Positions 48,485-60,445 are shown, counted from the first letter of the stretch. The stretch is DNA of 64,000 nucleotides from Austropuccinia psidii (GCA_023105745.1 JALGQZ010000004.1:38268437-38332436), one strand, 5' to 3'. Numbers and translations are program-made. Notes: generated by a model from the sequence alone, not told the origin.

Positions 48485-50158
48485 TGTGAGCCTTGAGGTA
48501 TATTTTACATACCCAAATAGGCCACAATTAATATTGAAATAAATTTGAAACTATGCACAACCCATAAGTCATGCATATATCCAAAATTCATTATTTTTTT
48601 AAAGAGAAGATTAATAACTTTTTTGTGAGTAAGTAAATTCATGGATTAAAGGCCATGTTTGGATTCTGCACAAAAATGAACCTAGGGTAGCTCCATAGAG
48701 TGAATAAGCTGAAATTCACTCTATGAGGTGTTGATATGTAAAGTACTTCAAGACCATATCATCAATACCACATAAAAGAATTGTGAAAATTTTTGTTTTT
48801 TTCAATTTCATGCAAAAATAATGGGAATGTGCAAAATCACATGTTACATATACACTAAGATTAGTGTTATGCATGTTTTTGCAAGTTAAAATCACAGTAT
48901 TCCTCAATAAAGGCTTGGTACATCCATAATGGATATCAGTCTTGAAGCCTGAATTACTATTTTTGATGTGGAAATAGCTAAGGGGGACAAAATACATCAA
49001 AGAGAGCCAGGGCACCCAAATACTGAGGCCTCTGAGACGTGGATATATATAAAGCTTGGAGCCATGGCTGATAATGGCCCCATTGGTATACTAAAACCTT
49101 TTGGGAACTTGGTCACCAAGTTAAAATCTCACTAAATCATAAGAAAATTGCAAATAAGCTGCTATTTTGATGTGACAAGGAGGTAAAGAGCAACTTAGAC
49201 TCCTGTAAACATGTCAATTCTTAATTATTTTACATGAATAAACCTTAAAAGAGTCATTAAAACCCTTTTTGAGCTAGTATACATTGATTTACCTCATAGC
49301 AACCAGCTATACTGTGCCATTTGCAATTCTACATAGAAAAGAGGTAAAACCTTCAAAAATTCATTAAAAATACAATTATTAATGAATCTTCCAGAAACTC
49401 CCAGGAAAAAATGGAGAATTGTGTGATCCACAAAGAAACAAAAAATAATGATTATTTCATAAGAAATGAAAATGTTTACTTACAGTCCATTTTTGATGAG
49501 TACATTTGAAATACTGAATCTTAAAAAATTCACAGAAAATACAACCTGTGATGAAATTTCCAACAAAATTCTTAAATTTTATAAATGAATGTTTAATTTC
49601 AAATAAAACAATATTTAAAGCTTTACACATTTTATTACTAACCATAAATAGGTTGGTAGTCAAGTAAAAGTGTCAATTAAGTATATATGATAATCTTACA
49701 TGACAACAGATGATGCAATCAATAATTTAAAGAGGATAATTTCTTTCCCACTCACTGGTATTTCAATTTACTTCATGTAATGCCTCTGTGAGCTGTTGCT
49801 GACTTAAAAGACGCCTCCTCTTGCTGTTTTTTTACAAATCATCTTATTATCCAATTATACCTTTATTACCAACACATAAGTACTAGTTAAATCCTTTTTT
49901 TAAATGTTTTAGTATTTCAGAATAAATCAGAAGGACGGGAAATCATATAAATAAACTATAATTTGTTGTAATACTTTTATAAATCACTTTTGATCCTTTG
50001 AATCCATAATTTATCCATCAAATCCCTCTACAAATTCTTTTCAAGGTTTTATTGGAGTATTAGTGAGTGGTTTTAATTGATTCTTGAAGTTTCTATCTAG
50101 TATTATTTTTCTTCAAGAATAATATTTATAATTATTCTCGCAAAAGATAATTATATAT
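48485..50158 (+). repeat. Family D LTR, left piece
   Basis: Starts TGTGAGCCTTGAGG and is collinear with 17528-19100. It is interrupted by element C at 50159 and resumes at 63722. The frames at 48716-49015 and 49457-49663 have no counterpart in the other copies and are not considered genes. Confidence 0.65.
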
Positions 50159-51941
50159 TGTGGTATTCCATACCTTAATGGCCCAGTTTCAAGTGAAATT
50201 TCATTTATAAGGCTATCAATTGAAGAAATAACAAAGAAGAATCAATAATTAATCAACTATAATAGAGGAATTTAGCAATAGAATGTATTTGAATTCATCA
50301 AAATGTATAATCCCATAATCAAATCCTGAAAAAATAGACCATTTGATTACAAGAATAACAATAAAATAAGGAAAAGAAAAAGACAAACTAGCAAGAATGT
50401 TAAAGTTACCAGTGAAAGGGGTAGTGTGACACTCAAGTTACCCCAGCTCTGCTCAACCTTTGGATTAATCAGCAATGCAGTTATTAAACTGAGGACAGTT
50501 CAATAAGGAATAAATTAAAACTGTATTAATCAACAGTCACAAGACAGAAAGAAAGAGAAAGCAATCAATTTATGCAAGGAAAATCCATCAAAAACCTTAA
50601 ATTACACAGCATATCTGTGGAAACACAAGCACAGCCACCTGATAAGCCAGTAAATATAGATTAAAAGCAGAATTAAGTTAGATAAAGAAAAGAAGAAACT
50701 CATACAGGACAAATAGAATCCCCACAATACACAGCATTCTCCACCTACAGTTCAAACAATGCACAGACTTATGGTGCAATAACTGTACAAAATCATCTAA
50801 TACCACCAAAAATTGTGCAACAAACCAAACAAATGGTGCAATACCTGGAAGAAATGACACCATCTCAAAATTCTTCACCAGCAAAAACATCTCAGATTAC
50901 ATAATCATACATAAATTGGTGCAAAAAACCAAACAAATGGTATCCCACCACTATAAAGAAATTATCCCAGCCAAAAGAAGTGGAAAAATTCTAAGTCCCT
51001 TGTTTTTGAGTGCCTCTATGGAGAACCCAAAGAATATAAATAAAGGTCCTCTCTCCCTCATTTTTTCCTCTTTTCCCCATGAATCTCATTAGTTCTACAC
51101 CAAGAAGGAGAATTACTATTCATCCCTTACTAGTAGGTTAATCTAGTTATTTTATTAAAGTATTATAGACTTATAAGTTTAATTCATAGTGATTTATAAT
51201 TAATAGTAGTTAACAGAAGGTCTACTTAATATTATTAATCCACCCTATGTTTAAATTATTAGTCTTATAATCATAATACTATCAATAATACTCATAATAT
51301 TGAGTTTATCACTATAACCTTTACATTTTAAAGAGAAAAATAGTCTTATTATATCTTCATATTAAAAAACCAACCTTACAACTATATATTATTATATATA
51401 AAAAACCTACCCTTATATTATATTACATCATTTAGATAGCTAACAAACATCCCTCTATATTTAACAAAATCTTACCAATAAATTATTAAAGGTCTTATTA
51501 TTATATTATATTAAAAATTACCCTCTCAAACCATTAAGTATTATAATATATATAACATCAAATTGAACTTACCCCTGAAAATATATATTATTACTATTAT
51601 ATTAAATCAACCTCTTATACTATTAAGGTTTTACCCTTAAAATAATCTTATATTATTATTTGAAAATTATATTTTATACTGTTTTAACTTATAAGTTACT
51701 TATCTGATTATTGAATAGGTCTGATAGAGACTGCTAAAAAGTCTTCTCTAGTTGTAAGGCCACAATCTTAAATATTGATTTGTGAGCTCTGTAGGGAGAT
51801 TGTTTAGTATATTCAGAGGGGCAGCTAAAACACCATTAGCACCCTTGGTTACAGGATTATTTCAGCAATTTAAAACTTTTTACCTGTGATTTCCCCCTCA
51901 AGGACTGCCTTATCCAATCCCACACTAAAAGGAGTTCCACA
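50159..51941 (+). repeat. Left (5') LTR of element C
   Basis: 1783 bp. A TATA box (TATAAATA, 51035-51042) is followed by a pyrimidine-rich start region (CTCTCTCCCTCATTTTTTCC). Matches 61943-63721. Confidence 0.93.
51035..51042 (+). promoter_or_regulatory. TATA box of element C
   Basis: TATAAATA, followed within 20 bases by a CT-rich initiator-like region; repeated at 62819-62826 in the right LTR. Confidence 0.6.
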
Positions 51942-51943
51942 TC

Positions 51944-51961
51944 TGGTGTCCCAACAGTGGC
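51944..51961 (+). other. Primer binding site of element C
   Basis: TGGTGTCCCAACAGTGGC starts two bases after the LTR end, the usual place for pairing with a tRNA 3' end in CCA. The tRNA was not identified. Confidence 0.65.
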
Positions 51962-52341
51962 TATTTCAACTTCAACATTAAATAATCAGTCAATAATCAA
52001 GAAAGAAGATAATCAAATCAAAATAACTCACAAAAATAATTATAATTATCAAGAATTAACAATTAACACTCTCATACAATCTGGAATCTGGAAACAAATC
52101 CCATTCCAAATCATCATCACCATCACAATCCTCAAATAAATCATACCATTTTTATTATCCAGTTAAAAAAGGAACACCAGAAAATCAAACACCCAAGGAT
52201 ATTGATTTACTCATTGCAACACCAAGAACAGAACAGAAGGAAAAGGAAGAATTAAGGAGATTTTTCTTCAAGTTAATTCAAGAAGCAAGGAAAAACAAGA
52301 GAAGTAACAAAGAATTTAAAGGATCAGTTTATCAAGTAGAA

Positions 52342-55185
52342 ATGAATCAACAATCAACATCTGACTTACCACCATTACCTGAAGATACTGTAGAAGGACA
52401 GTATGCAGAAGAAAGTGAAGAGGAAGATCAAACAGTACAGATCCAAAGTCTTATGAAGCAAATGCAAGATTTATTATTAACACAAAGTAAAAAGAAAGGA
52501 AAAAGAAGGGAACAAACATCTTACACACCTGGAGCTAGTCCAAGTGAACCCACATTACCAAGGCATGTTAGGCCTGAAGACTCACCAATATCACCTACAC
52601 CTGGTCCTAGAGCAACATCCACACCCAGAACAGAACAAAGATCAGAGAGTATCCCAAAGAAAGTATTTTTAACTACACCAAACCATTCAAGTCCATTACA
52701 AAAGGAAATTCCTAAGGTAACATCTCCTATTGTTAAGGTAAGAGCTAAAGATTATAATCTTGTTTTTGATGGTAATGAAGTAGAAAAATTTATCAAGAGA
52801 GTGGAAGCAGCAGCTGAAATTGAAGGAGCTAGTGGAGAAGATATAGCAAGACAAGTTATTTTTATGTCAGCATCTGAAGAAGTTAAGGAGAAAATTGAAG
52901 CAATGCAAGGTTGTGAAGAGAAGAACTGGACAAAACTCAAAGAAGAACTTACTACAGAATGGGGAAGAGTAGAGCCAGACAGAAGATATAGATCAGAATC
53001 TTTGGAGAAGCTTTTCAATAATACCAAAAGAGCAGGAGGAATTAGAAACTTAGCGGAATACAAGAGATTTATTGGAGAATATGAAAAGATCACAAATTAT
53101 CTTTATAAATATGGATATATTAGAAGAGAATTTGAGCATAATGAAGAACTCTATGCAAGCCTTTCACCAGAAATTAGGACTTCCATAATTAAGGAGATGA
53201 GAAGAGATAAGGTCATGATCCAAGCAAGGGATGGTGGATATATTGTACCAGAAATGAAAGTATTGAAGAGCTATATAGAGCAAGAGCTAGAAGCTGTGAT
53301 TATATCAAGGGACAGAGCTGGAGACATAACCTCCCATTATGAATTAAATCTGCCACATATAGATAAGACACTAGCAAAGAAAGTTCAATTTGAAGATGAT
53401 ACCATGGGAAATGCCTTAAATCAACTGAAGGAGCTTAATAATAAAATTAAAGAACAACAAAGACCCAGGAGTCAGGATCAAGACGAAAAGAAAGAAATAA
53501 AGGACTTCATTAAGCAAATTAAGGAATTGACAGAAGCAGTACTACCTCAAAATAAAACAGGACGGGTATTCAAGCAGGAAAATCAAGCAAGGTACCCAAA
53601 AGATAGCTTACCACCCTTTTCACAAAGGCATATTCCTTATAAACCAGCACAAAACATACCAAAACCATATCTCAAATGCTATTATTGTTTGGAGGAGGGA
53701 AATTCAGTTAATAGATGCAACTACCTCTTTGAAGATCAAAATAAGAAATGGGTCAGCAGACAAGGAGGTGGATTTTTATTTCCCAATTGGCAAAGAGTTC
53801 CAACTGATGGTAAAATAGCTCCAAAGAAGTTAGTTGAAGACTTTGCAAAAGACCTAGAAGAACTCACAAAGAAAATGAAAGAAGATGAAGCTAAAGAAGC
53901 ACTACCCAAACCTAGTCCAATGAACATAATACAATTAAAGAAAGATGATAGTGCAACTGCTATAGCTAAAGTTGAAAACTGGGGAAGCTGGCAACCACCA
54001 ACTATTTCATCAGCCAATGAGCCACTTTCAAATAATTATGGATTAAGAAATACCAAAGAAAGAAACTCAAGAGTAGAAAATACCAATCAAGATTCTTTAA
54101 GATCACATTCAAAAGTGAAAACACCATTAAACAAAAGACCAAATATACCTGGAGCTTATATTGAAGATGAGCAAAAAGAAGAAGAGAAAAAAATTATTCC
54201 AACTAAATATAAGAAGCCTCAATTGGTGAAAAATGAAAAGGAAATACTTCCACAGGAACCTAAAAGTGATCAAACTGAAAATACTCAAGAACCAATGAAG
54301 AAAGTCAATGAAAGGAAAATCACAAAAGAGGAGAAATTAGATATTCAAGAGATTATGGCACAAATTATCAAAAAGGTATTGGATCAGAAAATAAATCTTA
54401 CCTTGGAGCAAATTTTAGTCATGTCACCAAAGTTTTTTAATCAATTAAAGAATCTTTCAGAAGAAGAGAAGAACTCTATTAACTCAATTGATACAAATGA
54501 AATTCAAAACAAGCTCATAAATCATCATCTGGGTAATTGTGAACAACCAAAGTTACATTATGCCTGTCAATTGGGATTTATGCAAGTATATTTGGGAGAA
54601 GAAGGACATGAAATAATGGCATTAGTTGATACAGGATCAGAATTGAATATAATACCAGAAGATTCAGCAATCAAAGCAGGACTTACCACAAGATGCCTCA
54701 ACATGAATTTAAGGGGAATTGGTGGGCATTGTACCTCAATAGCTGGATTAGCAGAATTCACTCCAATCACTTTAGTCACTGGGGAAGAAAGAAGTATACA
54801 TCTTTTTGTAGCAAGAGGAGCAGTTCACACAGTATTGGGAAGGCCTTTCCTTGCAGATAATAACATAAGACTAGACTTTTCTCAACAAAAAGGAAAGATA
54901 TTCAGTTACATAGAGCCAGATGGAAGAAGACTTTGCTTACCAATTTGTTCACCACAGAAAGTAGGATGGAGAGAAGAGCCACCAGCAGGAATGGAAACAT
55001 GTGCAGTTTCTAAATTGGAATATTGGCAAGGATTACCAAAAGAGAATGAATTAAGCTCTGAAAAACAAGAAAATTTTGAGGAAAATTCTCATCAAGTACT
55101 TGATAGTGAAGAAGTGAAGGATTCCAAAGGCAAAGTGAAAATTCATGAAGAATTAGCTCAAATTAATACAGAAGATTTCAATTAA
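52342..55185 (+). CDS. Element C Gag and protease
   Basis: 947 residues from the first ATG of the frame; the frame is open upstream to about 52056 without another ATG. A gag-like region (about 130-330; FDGNEVEKFIKRVEAAAEIE) is followed by a zinc-knuckle-like CYYCLEEGNSVNRC (about 446-459) in which the expected His is Asn, then WVSRQGGGFLFPNWQRVP. A retropepsin sits near 760-850: LVDTGSELNIIPE, VLGRPFLADNNIRLDFS. The C-terminal part is acidic. The stop TAA at 55183-55185 is followed by the same frame continuing open, so the original polyprotein was longer. It should act as a particle protein with its own protease. Asn in the knuckle may impair RNA binding. Confidence 0.85.
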   Translation: MNQQSTSDLPPLPEDTVEGQYAEESEEEDQTVQIQSLMKQMQDLLLTQSKKKGKRREQTSYTPGASPSEPTLPRHVRPEDSPISPTPGPRATSTPRTEQRSESIPKKVFLTTPNHSSPLQKEIPKVTSPIVKVRAKDYNLVFDGNEVEKFIKRVEAAAEIEGASGEDIARQVIFMSASEEVKEKIEAMQGCEEKNWTKLKEELTTEWGRVEPDRRYRSESLEKLFNNTKRAGGIRNLAEYKRFIGEYEKITNYLYKYGYIRREFEHNEELYASLSPEIRTSIIKEMRRDKVMIQARDGGYIVPEMKVLKSYIEQELEAVIISRDRAGDITSHYELNLPHIDKTLAKKVQFEDDTMGNALNQLKELNNKIKEQQRPRSQDQDEKKEIKDFIKQIKELTEAVLPQNKTGRVFKQENQARYPKDSLPPFSQRHIPYKPAQNIPKPYLKCYYCLEEGNSVNRCNYLFEDQNKKWVSRQGGGFLFPNWQRVPTDGKIAPKKLVEDFAKDLEELTKKMKEDEAKEALPKPSPMNIIQLKKDDSATAIAKVENWGSWQPPTISSANEPLSNNYGLRNTKERNSRVENTNQDSLRSHSKVKTPLNKRPNIPGAYIEDEQKEEEKKIIPTKYKKPQLVKNEKEILPQEPKSDQTENTQEPMKKVNERKITKEEKLDIQEIMAQIIKKVLDQKINLTLEQILVMSPKFFNQLKNLSEEEKNSINSIDTNEIQNKLINHHLGNCEQPKLHYACQLGFMQVYLGEEGHEIMALVDTGSELNIIPEDSAIKAGLTTRCLNMNLRGIGGHCTSIAGLAEFTPITLVTGEERSIHLFVARGAVHTVLGRPFLADNNIRLDFSQQKGKIFSYIEPDGRRLCLPICSPQKVGWREEPPAGMETCAVSKLEYWQGLPKENELSSEKQENFEENSHQVLDSEEVKDSKGKVKIHEELAQINTEDFN

Positions 55186-56004
55186 AATCTTAAAGAAAGA
55201 AATGTTACAGGAATTTTAACTTCAAGAAGAGAAAATGGGAATACTTGTAGCCAAATATCTCAAGCCATCAAAAGTTATAACTCCAAGAATACTGAAGATA
55301 TCAAAAGAAAAACATTAACAAAGCTTATCTCACCTATTCAAACTTTGAAGTCCCTTTCAAAGGGAATATTTAAGAATAATTGGAAATCAAGTATCAAGCC
55401 AGTGGTAACAATAGTTAGTGTCACCACAGAATCTAAAGGTTTAAGTTCTCAAATTGATAAATCAGCACTCAAATCATTAAAAGAAGTTTCCCTGAAATAT
55501 AAGATTTCCAAAAAGAAGGACATTGTTAGTCAAAACCACCTTATAGTTCAGGAGGAAAATATTGATATAATTCCAAAATCTGAAGAATCTGAAAGTGTAA
55601 ATGAAATTTTGAAAGATACTATGAGAAACTCACACCATAATAAAAATACTTATCATCAAGAAAGCTCAGCATCTAATGAAGGATCAAGTAAGATTGATAA
55701 GAAACCTAATTTTCATCAAAGTGAATCAGTTCTTCCACAAGAGTTAATTGATCCATCACTCAAATTCAATCAAGTACCTATGACAGGAGCTACCCACAAA
55801 AAGCAATGTAATAATTTTGAGAAGTCACAACCTTCTTTTCCCTCAAATTTTGAAAACATTGATCCTAGAATTCTGATGGAAGGAATTAATGGAGAAAATA
55901 AAGTATACTCTAATATGGAAAATATTGATCCAAGACTTATTAGAGAAGAATTAGACCTAAAAAGAGTAATTGAAAGCCCTATAAGGGGAAATAAACAAAA
56001 TTAA
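55186..56004 (+). CDS. Element C polyprotein extension, part 1
   Basis: Continues in the same frame as gag-protease after a single TAA, with no further stop until 56002-56004. The first start-like codon (TTG at 55345) has no special context, so separate translation is unlikely. It is hydrophilic, rich in Lys, Ser, Glu and Asn, and holds two copies of an ENIDPR(I/L)-type motif near its end. I recognise no domain. In an ordinary gypsy element this position would be reverse transcriptase; nothing here resembles it. Confidence 0.55.
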   Translation, partial: NLKERNVTGILTSRRENGNTCSQISQAIKSYNSKNTEDIKRKTLTKLISPIQTLKSLSKGIFKNNWKSSIKPVVTIVSVTTESKGLSSQIDKSALKSLKEVSLKYKISKKKDIVSQNHLIVQEENIDIIPKSEESESVNEILKDTMRNSHHNKNTYHQESSASNEGSSKIDKKPNFHQSESVLPQELIDPSLKFNQVPMTGATHKKQCNNFEKSQPSFPSNFENIDPRILMEGINGENKVYSNMENIDPRLIREELDLKRVIESPIRGNKQN

Positions 56005-56931
56005 GTGAAAGATATACCTTTTTGGATAGAAGAAGAACCTTTAAAAATGGAATTCCCTTGTTATACATCAACAAGAAAAGATATGGAATGCAGTTTCAGT
56101 ACAGTTCAGAATATCAATGCAGTTAACATTGATGAGTCAACATATGAAAATCCAATTAATTCACTGTCACAAATTGAAATACAACAGGAATTAAATCAAC
56201 AAAAAGCCTTACCCCCTGAAGACAAATCCTCTGGGGAAGCTCAAAATAATTTTTATATTAGGAACAAAATTAATTCAAGATTCAAAAAACTTCAGCCTGT
56301 CAGAAACCAGGCCAGAAATGAATACATAAAAAATACAATACACTCACCAATTATCTTAGAAAAACATCTTTCTGAATCAGAATATGAGAATGAAGCAGGA
56401 TTATTCAGTCAAATTGAAATACAAGAAGAAGCTGAAGATGAACAGAAATTTATACTTACTGAAGAAGAATTCCCTTGGGAAGGTTATACAAATTGGCAAC
56501 CTCTTAGAAATTCCAACCTTGTTGAACAAAATAATAATAATTCTAGGGACAACTTTGAATGTTCAAACCAACATGTCAAGTGGCTGGAAGATATGAGTGC
56601 CCCAGAGAAGAATGAATCAAATAAAATCAAAGATAAAAGTAGTTTAAGTAAGAAGAAGACTAAGGAAGAAAAGGAGTATTTTTGGATTACTCAGAATAAA
56701 AAGATATGCCCAAGTTTGAAAGCCCATTTGGCAAGGCAATATAAGACCTCAGCAAAAAAAGAGGATTGGACAGAAAATAATGATAGAAATGGAAAGCTTA
56801 TCCAGGATCACTTTGATAATAATGAAGAGTTTCAAGATCAATATCTCAATGAAGGAAGAGGAAATGAGCTTACAGCTAAGAAGGCCAAATTCAAAAAAGG
56901 TCTTGACAATAAATTTTCATATTATCAATGA
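56005..56931 (+). CDS. Element C polyprotein extension, part 2
   Basis: Same frame again, directly after the second TAA. 308 codons, strongly charged and probably largely disordered. It contains two related blocks, YENPINSLSQIEIQQE and YENEAGLFSQIEIQEE, which look like an internal duplication. No catalytic motif was seen. Both stops that split the frame could arise from CAA by one C to T change, so the ancestral product was probably one polyprotein of about 1530 residues. Confidence 0.5.
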   Translation: MKDIPFWIEEEPLKMEFPCYTSTRKDMECSFSTVQNINAVNIDESTYENPINSLSQIEIQQELNQQKALPPEDKSSGEAQNNFYIRNKINSRFKKLQPVRNQARNEYIKNTIHSPIILEKHLSESEYENEAGLFSQIEIQEEAEDEQKFILTEEEFPWEGYTNWQPLRNSNLVEQNNNNSRDNFECSNQHVKWLEDMSAPEKNESNKIKDKSSLSKKKTKEEKEYFWITQNKKICPSLKAHLARQYKTSAKKEDWTENNDRNGKLIQDHFDNNEEFQDQYLNEGRGNELTAKKAKFKKGLDNKFSYYQ

Positions 56932-57960
56932 CTTTTTATTATAATTAAACATTTTTCTTTATTATTTCATAAATTTTAGTCTTATTCTAGTATCAAATAT
57001 CCATAAAAAATATATAAAAAATATAAAAAAAATAAATAAATCAAATACCAAAAAAAATAAAAATAAAAAAAAAGTGTCAAGTGTATCAGTATCATTATTC
57101 CATGTTATCTCATGTATTAGTATAAAAAAATAACTTAACTAAAAAATTAGGGTGGGTGTCTATTTCTTAAATCCATCCTTTATCATTTAAGTTTTTGGGA
57201 TGAAATTCTGGGGAATTTCCATTTTATTCTATAAATTTATCTTCATAAATATGCAATATCAACCCATTAAAGAATTAAAGCCAAGGTGAAGGATCAAAGA
57301 AATAACTCAAGAATGTTTAACTGCAAGATTTAAAGAAGTCAAATAATAGAATACGAAATTGAAGGAATATACAAATATGGCCAAACAAAATACACAGCCT
57401 CACAATACACATAGCAAGAGGGGTGACCAGTTTTGTTTATGGTTATTCTTTTTATTCAAATTATATTTTTTTTATTATTGGTTCATTTTTTTACAAATTA
57501 CTAGTCACCCCTCTGCTTACAAGACCAGTTTTTAAAATAATCAAGATATTAAAGCAAGAATAAATAACAATAACAGGTTATAAAAAAAAAGCATCAAAAA
57601 GATTAAAATCATCCAGAAAATAAATCAATAAAGTATCTCATGAAATCTTATTGGTTTATATTTCTCTGGATAATAATTATATCATAATAATAAAAGAAAG
57701 AAGACATAATAAAAGGGATAACTGGCCAGGTTAAACCCAAATAAAAATGTTTCTTCATACAATTAATTTTTTTATTTTTTATTAAATTACTCTGGGTATT
57801 TAATATATTTAATTATAAGAGACACAAGGATTTATTTTTTCTGGGGATAAGGGAGAAAAAGACCTCCTTTTATATTAAAGATGGAAAATCTTCTTCTACC
57901 CACAGTTTAGCCCTCAAATCTTTCATATATTGGAGGCTATGCAAAACTCAAAATAAATAT
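56932..57960 (+). other. Element C 3' tail, AT-rich, no gene seen
   Basis: Begins with A-rich runs after the last stop. Nothing else recognised. Confidence 0.5.
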
Positions 57961-58610
57961 CTTATCAACCATTTAACCCCATTTAGAATTCAATATAAAG
58001 ATAAATAAATAAATTGCATAGACTAAATCAATAATATATTGATTGGGTTAACCAAACAAATTAATCTTTAGCTTATAAAATCAGAATCTTAATTGATTTG
58101 ATTTTATATTATTTGGTCAAATTAAAGTTTAACCCCATCTCAAATTTAATTCCCAAAGAATAAACTGCATAAAATTAAATCCACCTTATATTGATTGATT
58201 TGCATGATTAAATTAAACTTCAATTTTAATTTTAACACAAAAAAAAAATTAATTAATTAATTAATTTAATCCCATATTGTTTGGTTAAATTAATTAATAA
58301 ATTCACTCAACTAAAACAAAAAAAACTCAATTCAAATTAATTGAACATTAATTTAATTTAAAAACAAAAAAAAAATAAACAAAAATATTACTTAATTTGA
58401 CCTCATATTAGTTGGTTTATTAAATCTTAAACCCACTCTAAATTCAATTAAAGTAATAATAATAACACATAAATTAAATCAACCTTATATTGATTTGTTT
58501 TCAAAAGATTAATTAAAACTTTAATTTCATTTCAATAATTTTAATTAATTTAATCTTAGGTTATTTGGTTAAATTAATTCTTAATTTAACTAAACCAATA
58601 CTTAAAAAAA
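57961..58610 (+). repeat. Degenerate tandem repeats in the element C tail
   Basis: At least three diverged units share GCATA.A.TAAATC, CTTATATTGATTGRTTT, TTAATTTAAT.C and TATT.GGTTAAATTAA, with starts at about 58010, 58155 and 58455. Confidence 0.55.
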
Positions 58611-59050
58611 AAAGAGAAAAACATAATAATGAATCAAGGGGACTTAATTCATTGATACATTTACTTTAACAACTTATATCATAATCATTTCGTAAAGCAA
58701 AGAAATTCCAATATTTTAAATTTATTACAAAAAAAAAAAAAAAAAAAGAAAATGTTCAAATAGTTTTTTTTATTATTTATTTATTTTATTTTAACTCTTT
58801 ACCATATGTCGTGCACAGAGACTGAAAATAGATCCATAACACCCTAAGTTTTGGGTGGTTCTTATTTGCTTTTTTATTTCATTTTTTTCATTTACTATTT
58901 CCAATATATAAAAAAAAAACGTTTAGTTCAGGGGTTGAGATGTGTTACTCCTCATTGAAGTTACTATTGAGTATATAAAACCAGGTTGATAAGTAAATAA
59001 TAAAAAAAATAATATAAAAAAAAAAGTATAAACAATTAGATAAACAAAAC

Positions 59051-59832
59051 TCACTCGGCCAAATCATTTAAAACCTCTACTAAGGCTCGCAAGGAAGCTC
59101 GAAGACCGGATAAGGACCCATAATCGCCCGCATTATCGGGATGGTTCTGAACATAATTGTAAAAGTCGCGGCAGTAGCGATGAAATAGGTGGTTGAATAC
59201 ATCACAAAGTTGGCGCAATTCGGAACTAGGATTGGAGGAGGTCTTAGCCGAAATGGATGTGCTGTCAGAAGTAGAATGACAAGCAATAGTCGCAGCAGAT
59301 TGTGAGGCGAGATTGCTGACTAAAGCCGGAGGGGAGGGATGACCGTTGGTTGTTGGTAAGGGATTATGGGATTGAGGCCAGGCAAGAGTCAAGCCAGTGG
59401 ACAGTGTAATTGTGGTTGGTGGAGAGAGGTCAGGCGAGTTCAAGTTTGGATTGCTGTTTTGGATACAATGGATTGTGTAGCGATAACCACCGTAGAGGAC
59501 GGCAATGACTTTGTGGCCGTTTTTGTTGATATATACAGAAAGAGAAAAGGACAACATTTTTCTTATTATTAGTTTTTTTTTTTTTAAAAAAAAAAAAAAA
59601 AGAGAAAAGAAAATAGAAAAAGGAAGATCATTGATACTTAACTAAAAAAAAACCTATACAATCATCATACCCCTATCAAACCCCAAGGCTACTCACTGCA
59701 ATCGTGCAGTTTGATTGGTCCTTTGGGGTAAACAATAAAAAAACAAAACAAGGACAAATATTAGCCATAGTTTATGCCATAAATGGAGATAAAAAAAAGA
59801 AGAGAGAGTAGTGACTAACCGGAAGGAATCAT
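59051..59832 (-). CDS. Antisense gene-like unit inside element C
   Basis: Minus-strand frame at 59557-59051 with markedly higher GC than its surroundings. It contains VIAVLYGGYRYTIHCIQ, a Ser/Thr/Pro-rich middle, and a helical C-terminus (LRQLCDVFNHLFHRYC, LRASLRALVEVLNDLAE). An ATG at 59557 would give 168 residues. Upstream are exon-like pieces that join in phase: ATG at 59832, donor GTTAGT after 59820, a 24-nt exon 59720-59697 between AG and GTGAGT, and an acceptor before 59508. That version would begin MIPSGPIKLHDC and give about 165 residues. I do not recognise the protein. CT-rich sequence at 60090-60150 (minus strand) could be its promoter. It may be a captured host gene or a resident antisense ORF of this family. 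Confidence 0.45.
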
Positions 59833-60445
59833 TATCGGAATAATATAACGATAAGGGTTGATGTGGAAAGCAACAGTAGATCGCGGTAGAGGTGGTGTCA
59901 AAAGGAATTTAAGCAACAAATAAACAAGAAGATGGAGGCGTAAAGAAACTCAACGAGAGGCTTAATTGAAATTAAAAGAAGAATAGAAATAATAAATAAT
60001 CAATATATATATATATATATATATAAACACAAAATGAAATAAAATAAAATATATAAAAAAGTAATAATAATAAATAAATAAATATAATAAAGTTAAGAGT
60101 AGAGAAGAAAAAGAAAACGGCGGCAAGTGGAGATAAGAAGTAGAGCTGGTTTATTTTGGAGTATCCACACCCAGCCACTTCAAAAAATAAAAAAAAATAT
60201 AAAAAAAAAAAAAATTATTATTTATATTATATTAGATTTATTATTATCATTTATATTATATTAAAGTTTATTATTATTATTTATAGTAAATTAAATATAT
60301 TATTATTATTTAAACAAAAATTCAAATTCATAATTATTATTTAAACCAAATTAAACTTATAATTATTATTTATATTAAATTAAACTTATTATTATAAAAA
60401 TAAAATAGAATAAAGAAAAAAAAAAAAAAAAGTAGGTTTCAATTA

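Noticed and set aside
51957..52139. 60-codon frame just after the element C primer site
   Set aside because: It starts at GTG within the primer site, has low-complexity content and lies in a different frame from gag; possible leader ORF but unsupported.
60003..60024. TA dinucleotide run near the antisense unit
   Set aside because: Plain microsatellite; not taken as a promoter.
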